DNA of 64,000 nucleotides from NCEH01 sp002257205 (GTDB lineage Bacteria; Pseudomonadota; Alphaproteobacteria; Rhizobiales; Xanthobacteraceae), in assembly GCF_043195105.1 (NCBI RefSeq), contig NZ_JBAFWO010000001.1; one strand, 5' to 3'. Made by a program: the position numbers and the translations under genes. Under the pieces are notes generated by a model, which ran no database searches, was not told the DNA's origin, and saw only the letters and a list, made by a program, of their open reading frames with translations. This document shows, in pieces, positions 60,182-64,000 of the stretch (the stretch's first letter is position 1; the number at the start of each line of letters is the position of its first letter).

Positions 60182-60255
60182 GGCCGCGTCGGGCGGCGCG
60201 CGAACACCGCGCCGCCCGACGCGGCCTCCCGACGAGGCCGCCCCTTTGGGGCGGC
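60182..60255. terminator. Two strong hairpins downstream of serA
   Basis: A perfect 19-bp inverted repeat, GGCCGCGTCGGGCGGCGCG (60182-60200) with its complement (60208-60226) and a 7-nt loop, next to a perfect 8-bp stem GCCGCCCC (60237-60244)/GGGGCGGC (60248-60255). Between the serA stop and the cyclase start. No T-run, but stability suggests a stop for serA transcription. Confidence 0.7.
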
Positions 60256-60273
60256 GCCGTCCGGCGGTGCGGC

Positions 60274-61542
60274 TCAGATCTTGTATTCGTATAGCAGCCG
60301 CGCCCGGATGGTGCCGTCCAGCGCGCGGATGTCTTCCAGAACGCTCTGGCTGTCGGTGGCGGACGCGTCGGCATCCAGCACCACATAGCCGACGTCGGCA
60401 TGGGTCTCGTAATATTGCGCGGCGATGTTGACCGAATGGCGCGCGAGCACTTCGTTCAGCCGCCCGAGCATGCCCGGCACGTTGCGCTGAACCTGGATGA
60501 ACCGCGTGCCAAGGGGACGTGCCGGCAGCTGCACCTGGGGGAAATTCACCGCCCCCATGGTGGAGCCGGAATCGCTGTAATCCACCAGCTTGCGCGCCAC
60601 CTCGGCGCCGATCCGCTCCTGCGCCTCTTCCGTCGAGCCGCCGATGTGCGGCGTCAGGATGACATTATCCAGGCCCTGGAGCGGGGAGACGAAGCGCTCG
60701 TTGTTGGAGCCGGGTTCGACCGGGAACACGTCCACCGCCGCCCCGCGCAGCTTGCCGGCGCGCACCGCGTCGGCGAGTGCGTCGAGATCGACCACGGTGC
60801 CGCGGCTGTTGTTGATGAAATAGCCGCCGTCCTTGATCGCCGCGATTTCCGCGCGGCCGATCATGCCGTGGGTCGCCGGGGTTTCCGGCACGTGCAGGCT
60901 CACCACATCGCTCTGCGCCAGCAGGTCCTGCAGGCTCGCCGTGGATTCCGTATTGCCGTGGCGCAGCTTGTCGGTGTGATCGTAGAACAGCACCCGCATT
61001 CCCATGGCTTCGGCGAGGTTCGACAGCTGCGAGCCGATATTGCCATAGCCGATGATGCCGAGGGTCTTGCCGCGCACTTCGTGGCTGTCGTTGGCGGACT
61101 TGTCCCAGCGGCCTTCGTGCGCGGCGTGGGAGCGCGCCGGAATGCGGCGCAGCAGCATGACGATCTCGCCGATCACCAGCTCCGCGACGCTGCGGGTATT
61201 GGAGAACGGCGCGTTGAACACCGGGATGCCGTGCGCGCGGACCGCATCCACGTCCACCTGATTGGTGCCGACGCTGAAGCAGCCGATGGCGATCAGCCGG
61301 TCGGCGGCTTCCACGATATCGGCGGTGATCTGCGTGCGCGAGCGGATGCCGAGCAGGTGAACGCCCTTGATGGCCTCCTTCAGCGCATCGCCATCGAGCG
61401 CCTTCGGCAGGCGCGTCACGTTGGAATAGCCGGCGGCGGTCAGCATCTCGACGGCGCTGTCGTTCACGCCTTCGAGAAGCAGTATCCGGATCTTGTCCTT
61501 GGCCAGCGAGAGTTGCGGCGAATGGGAAAGGCTAGCGTCCAC
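60274..61542 (-). CDS. serA: D-3-phosphoglycerate dehydrogenase
   Basis: About 422 residues, E. coli-type SerA: LLLEGVNDSAVEMLTAAGY, IGCFSVGTNQVDVDAVRAHGIPVFNAPFSNTRSVAELVIGE, Rossmann GIIGYGNIGSQL, catalytic TPHIGGSTEEAQ histidine, and a C-terminal ACT domain (about 350-422) for serine feedback. First step of serine biosynthesis. Start taken as GTG 61542 with AAGGA 10 nt upstream, matching E. coli length; TTG 61560 would add six residues. Upstream gap of 226 bp separates it from the ABC-F gene on the same strand. Confidence 0.93.
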   Translation of the reverse strand: MDASLSHSPQLSLAKDKIRILLLEGVNDSAVEMLTAAGYSNVTRLPKALDGDALKEAIKGVHLLGIRSRTQITADIVEAADRLIAIGCFSVGTNQVDVDAVRAHGIPVFNAPFSNTRSVAELVIGEIVMLLRRIPARSHAAHEGRWDKSANDSHEVRGKTLGIIGYGNIGSQLSNLAEAMGMRVLFYDHTDKLRHGNTESTASLQDLLAQSDVVSLHVPETPATHGMIGRAEIAAIKDGGYFINNSRGTVVDLDALADAVRAGKLRGAAVDVFPVEPGSNNERFVSPLQGLDNVILTPHIGGSTEEAQERIGAEVARKLVDYSDSGSTMGAVNFPQVQLPARPLGTRFIQVQRNVPGMLGRLNEVLARHSVNIAAQYYETHADVGYVVLDADASATDSQSVLEDIRALDGTIRARLLYEYKI

Positions 61543-61768
61543 GATCTCGACGTCCTTCAACGATGAATGAGCGGCCAGCTGGAAACCGTGTCGGCAAAAG
61601 GGTTCGGCAAAAGGGTTCGGCTTGGCCGGCTGGTCCGTGTCCGGGGGGCGGGAGCCTCTCGGGCGGCGCGAACTTAACCCTTTTGCTGCCCGCGTCCAGG
61701 CTCTGGACGGCGCCCCGGGAAATCGTCGCACCCCGGTGTTGGATGATGCGCAGGCCCAGTTGGCAGGC

Positions 61769-63391
61769 TCAGCTGCGCAGGCCCGGCGCCTCCTGCCCGG
61801 TGCGGGCGACATATTCGCTATAGCCGCCGCCATATTGGTGCACGCCCTCCGGCGTCAGCTCCAGCACGCGGTTGGACAGCGCGGCGAGGAAATGCCGGTC
61901 ATGGGAGACGAACAGCATGGTGCCCTCGTAATCTGCCAGCGCGGCGATCAGCATCTCCTTGGTGGCGATGTCGAGATGGTTGGTCGGCTCGTCCAGCACC
62001 AGGAAGTTGGGCGGGTCGAACAGCATCCGCGCCATCACGAGGCGCGCCTTTTCCCCGCCCGAGAGCACGCGGCAGCGCTTTTCCACATCGTCGCCGGAAA
62101 AGCCGAAGCAGCCGGCAAGCGCGCGCAGGCTGCCCTGCGCCGCCTGCGGGAAGGCATCCTCCAGCGATTGGAACACGGTGCGCTCGCCCTCCAGCACCTC
62201 CATGGCATGCTGGGCGAAATAGGCCATCTTCACGCTGCCGCCGACGGAGACCGTGCCTTCGTCCGGCTTCGTGGCGCCGGCCACCAGCTTCAGCAGCGTG
62301 GATTTTCCAGCCCCGTTGACGCCCATGATCGCCCAGCGGTCGCGCCGGGCGACGTGGAAGTCCAGCCCTTCATAGATGCGGCGGGCGCCGTAGCTCTTGT
62401 GCACGTTCTTGAGATTCACCACGTCGTCGCCGGAGCGCGGCGGCGCCTGGAATTCGAACGCGACGGTCTGGCGGCGGCGCGGCGGCTCCACGCGCTCGAT
62501 CTTGTCGAGCTTCTTCACCCGGCTCTGCACCTGCGCGGCATGGGAGGCGCGGGCCTTGAACCGCTCGATGAAGGCGATTTCCTTGGCCAGCATGGCCTGC
62601 TGGCGCTCGAATTGGGCCTGCTGCTGCTTTTCCGCCAGCGCCTGCTGCTGGGCGTAGAATTCATAATCGCCCGAATAGCTGTTCAGCGCGCCGGCGTCGA
62701 TTTCGACGATCTTGGTGACGACGCGGTTCATGAAGGCGCGATCATGTGAGGTCATCATCAGCGCGCCGTCGAAATTCTTCAGGAACGCCTCAAGCCAGAT
62801 CAGGCTTTCCAGGTCGAGATGGTTGCTCGGCTCGTCGAGCAGCATCACGTCGGGGCGCATGAGCAGGATGCGGGCCAGCGCCACGCGCATCTTCCAGCCG
62901 CCCGACAGGCGGCCGACATCGCCCTCGATCATCTCCTGGGTGAAGCCGAGGCCGGCGAGCACCTCGCTGGCGCGGCCCTCCAGCGCATAGCCGTCCAGCT
63001 CCTCGAAGCGTCCCTGCACCTCGCCATAGCGCTCAATGACCGCGTCCATCTCGTCGGCGCGGTCGGGATCGACCATGGCCGCTTCCAGCGTCCGCAGCTC
63101 GGCGGCGATGGTGCTGACCGGGCCGGCGCCGTCCATCACCTCGGCGAGCACGCTCTGTCCGGCCATGTCGCCCACGTCCTGGCTGAAATAGCCGATGGTG
63201 GTGCCGCGATCGATGGAGACCTGCCCCTCGTCGGGCGCCTCCTGCCCGTTGATGAGGCGGAACAAGGTGGTCTTTCCGGCGCCGTTGGGGCCGACGAGGC
63301 CGATCTTTTCCCCCTTGAGAAGGGTCGCGGAGGCCTCGATGAAGACGATCTGCTTGCCGTTCTGTTTGCCGATGGAGTCGAGCCGGATCAT
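61769..63391 (-). CDS. ABC-F family ATP-binding protein
   Basis: 540-residue soluble protein with two ABC domains: Walker A GPNGAGKTT (about 34-42) and GVNGAGKST (about residue 355), signatures LSGGWKMR and LSGGEKARL, Walker B LLDEPSNHLD and VLDEPTNHLD, and a charged coiled-coil-like linker (EKQQQAQFERQQAMLAKEIAFIERFKARAS) between them. ABC-F proteins act on the ribosome rather than transport; this one is nearest the EttA/Uup/YheS group. Specific role not assigned. Confidence 0.9.
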   Translation of the reverse strand: MIRLDSIGKQNGKQIVFIEASATLLKGEKIGLVGPNGAGKTTLFRLINGQEAPDEGQVSIDRGTTIGYFSQDVGDMAGQSVLAEVMDGAGPVSTIAAELRTLEAAMVDPDRADEMDAVIERYGEVQGRFEELDGYALEGRASEVLAGLGFTQEMIEGDVGRLSGGWKMRVALARILLMRPDVMLLDEPSNHLDLESLIWLEAFLKNFDGALMMTSHDRAFMNRVVTKIVEIDAGALNSYSGDYEFYAQQQALAEKQQQAQFERQQAMLAKEIAFIERFKARASHAAQVQSRVKKLDKIERVEPPRRRQTVAFEFQAPPRSGDDVVNLKNVHKSYGARRIYEGLDFHVARRDRWAIMGVNGAGKSTLLKLVAGATKPDEGTVSVGGSVKMAYFAQHAMEVLEGERTVFQSLEDAFPQAAQGSLRALAGCFGFSGDDVEKRCRVLSGGEKARLVMARMLFDPPNFLVLDEPTNHLDIATKEMLIAALADYEGTMLFVSHDRHFLAALSNRVLELTPEGVHQYGGGYSEYVARTGQEAPGLRS

Positions 63392-63483
63392 GCGCGCTGG
63401 GAACCCTGGAATGAAGCTGCTGCGCGCTTAGGCCATTTGGCCGGCCGGGGGAAGGCCGCAAACGGGACAAGGCTGCAAACGTG

Positions 63484-63513
63484 AAAAGGCCCCGTCGTCG
63501 GAACGGCGGGGCC
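63484..63513 (-). terminator. Rho-independent terminator after the cyd operon
   Basis: On the minus strand GGCCCCGCCG pairs with CGACGGGGCC (one mismatch) around a 6-nt loop, immediately followed by TTTTC. Arms at 63488-63497 and 63504-63513; the T-run corresponds to 63484-63487. It lies 53 bp downstream of the cydX stop. Confidence 0.8.
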
Positions 63514-63565
63514 GGCGCGCTCATAATAAGCGCGGGGATGGGACGTCAGGAATGGGGACGCGGCG

Positions 63566-63697
63566 TCACCGGCCGGGCGCCTCGCCCTGCGCCTTCCGGC
63601 GCTGGGTGTCGTCCTCCATCAATTCGAACCACATGGCGTTGAGCACCGCGAAGGCCGCCGCCAGCGGCAGCCCCAGCATCCAGGCGAAGTACCACAT
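63566..63697 (-). CDS. cydX: Cytochrome bd oxidase small subunit CydX
   Basis: 43 residues beginning MWYFAWMLGLPLAAAFAVLN, the CydX/YbgT signature, with one membrane helix and a charged C-terminal tail (ELMEDDTQRRKAQGEAPGR). Stabilises the bd oxidase haem site. ATG 63697, 12 bp after the cydB stop, with GGAG upstream. Confidence 0.92.
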   Translation of the reverse strand: MWYFAWMLGLPLAAAFAVLNAMWFELMEDDTQRRKAQGEAPGR

Positions 63698-63709
63698 CGT
63701 GCATTCTCC

Positions 63710-64000
63710 TCAGTATGCGTGGCCGTTTTTGTCGGTGACCATGGCTTCGTCCACCTTGCCCCACAGCACGCTGTAGACCCAGGTGGTATAGGCCAGGATG
63801 ATCGGCAGGAAGATCACCGTCACCACCAGCATGATGAACAAGGTGAGGTGGCTCGACGAGGCATCCCACACCGTCAGGCTCGATTGGGGATGGATCGAGG
63901 ACGGCAGGATGAACGGGAACATGGACACGCCCACGGTGGAGATGATGCCGAAGATTCCCAGCGCCGAGGCCAGGAACGTCGGCACTTCCCGCCGCGCGCG
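63710..64000 (-). CDS. cydB: Cytochrome bd oxidase subunit II (partial, C-terminal end)
   Basis: C-terminal ~96 codons; the start lies beyond position 64000. Contains PFILPSSIHPQSSLTVWDASSS, a CydB-type loop, and two final helices ending WGKVDEAMVTDKNGHAY. Part of the high-affinity quinol oxidase. With cyoAB at the left edge the window holds parts of two quinol oxidases. Confidence 0.93.
   Translation of the reverse strand, partial: RARREVPTFLASALGIFGIISTVGVSMFPFILPSSIHPQSSLTVWDASSSHLTLFIMLVVTVIFLPIILAYTTWVYSVLWGKVDEAMVTDKNGHAY

Overview
The window is high-GC DNA packed with genes, mostly in long co-directional operons with 1-8 nt overlaps. It looks like the chromosome of an aerobic alphaproteobacterium, most likely Hyphomicrobiales (Rhizobiales), perhaps Xanthobacteraceae or a relative. 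The reasons are the abundance of LIV-type ABC and TRAP transporters, both cytochrome bo3 (cyoAB, left edge) and cytochrome bd (cydB-cydX, right edge), FCD-type GntR regulators, and an intergenic repeat of the kind common in that order. The exact taxon is an inference. I see no tRNA, rRNA, CRISPR array, insertion sequence or prophage. Two perfect parS sites (37806-37821 and 46248-46263) indicate that the window lies in the partition centromere region, hence probably within the origin-proximal part of a chromosome.

Layout, 1-16 kb. Cytochrome bo3 genes (minus strand) face a divergent MFS transporter across a near-perfect 21-bp palindrome. Next comes the most distinctive locus, 3.2-13.8 kb. Leftwards run a LIV-type substrate-binding protein, a haem aldoxime dehydratase and a Tat-exported class-A-beta-lactamase-like serine hydrolase. 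Rightwards run a second, paralogous substrate-binding protein, two permeases, two ATPases, a nitrilase and a TrmB-like regulator. The shared AT-rich promoter carries four copies of a 16-bp motif. The gene content spells an import plus aldoxime -> nitrile -> carboxylate route. Two small VOC-fold proteins and a short conserved protein follow.

15-25 kb. A leftward operon encodes a second complete LIV-type ABC transporter, an SDR, a carboxymuconolactone-decarboxylase-like protein and a 3-hydroxyisobutyrate-dehydrogenase-like enzyme. It is preceded by a zinc alcohol dehydrogenase and a divergent GntR/FCD regulator. The two promoter regions share the decamer ATCAGACAAT.

25-41 kb. Housekeeping and mixed genes: a ThrE-like exporter, NAD-malic enzyme, fumarase C, a membrane-domain-free FtsK translocase with a roughly 560-residue acidic linker, two transglutaminase-like proteins, an N-formylglutamate amidohydrolase-like enzyme, a GlsB/YeaQ-type small membrane protein, a spermidine-synthase-like protein, a small membrane protein next to parS, and an SLC13-type permease with TrkA-C domains.

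41-53 kb. Organic-acid metabolism: an orphan NMT1/TauA-like binding protein, an aldehyde dehydrogenase and a ThDP enzyme on the plus strand; then a DctP-DctQ-DctM TRAP transporter, a CoA-transferase, a GntR regulator and a divergent enoyl-CoA hydratase.

52-64 kb. An efeUOB iron-uptake operon with an extra EfeO-like gene, an OprB-type porin, a diguanylate cyclase, serA, an ABC-F ATPase, and the end of a cytochrome bd operon (cydB, cydX) with its terminator.
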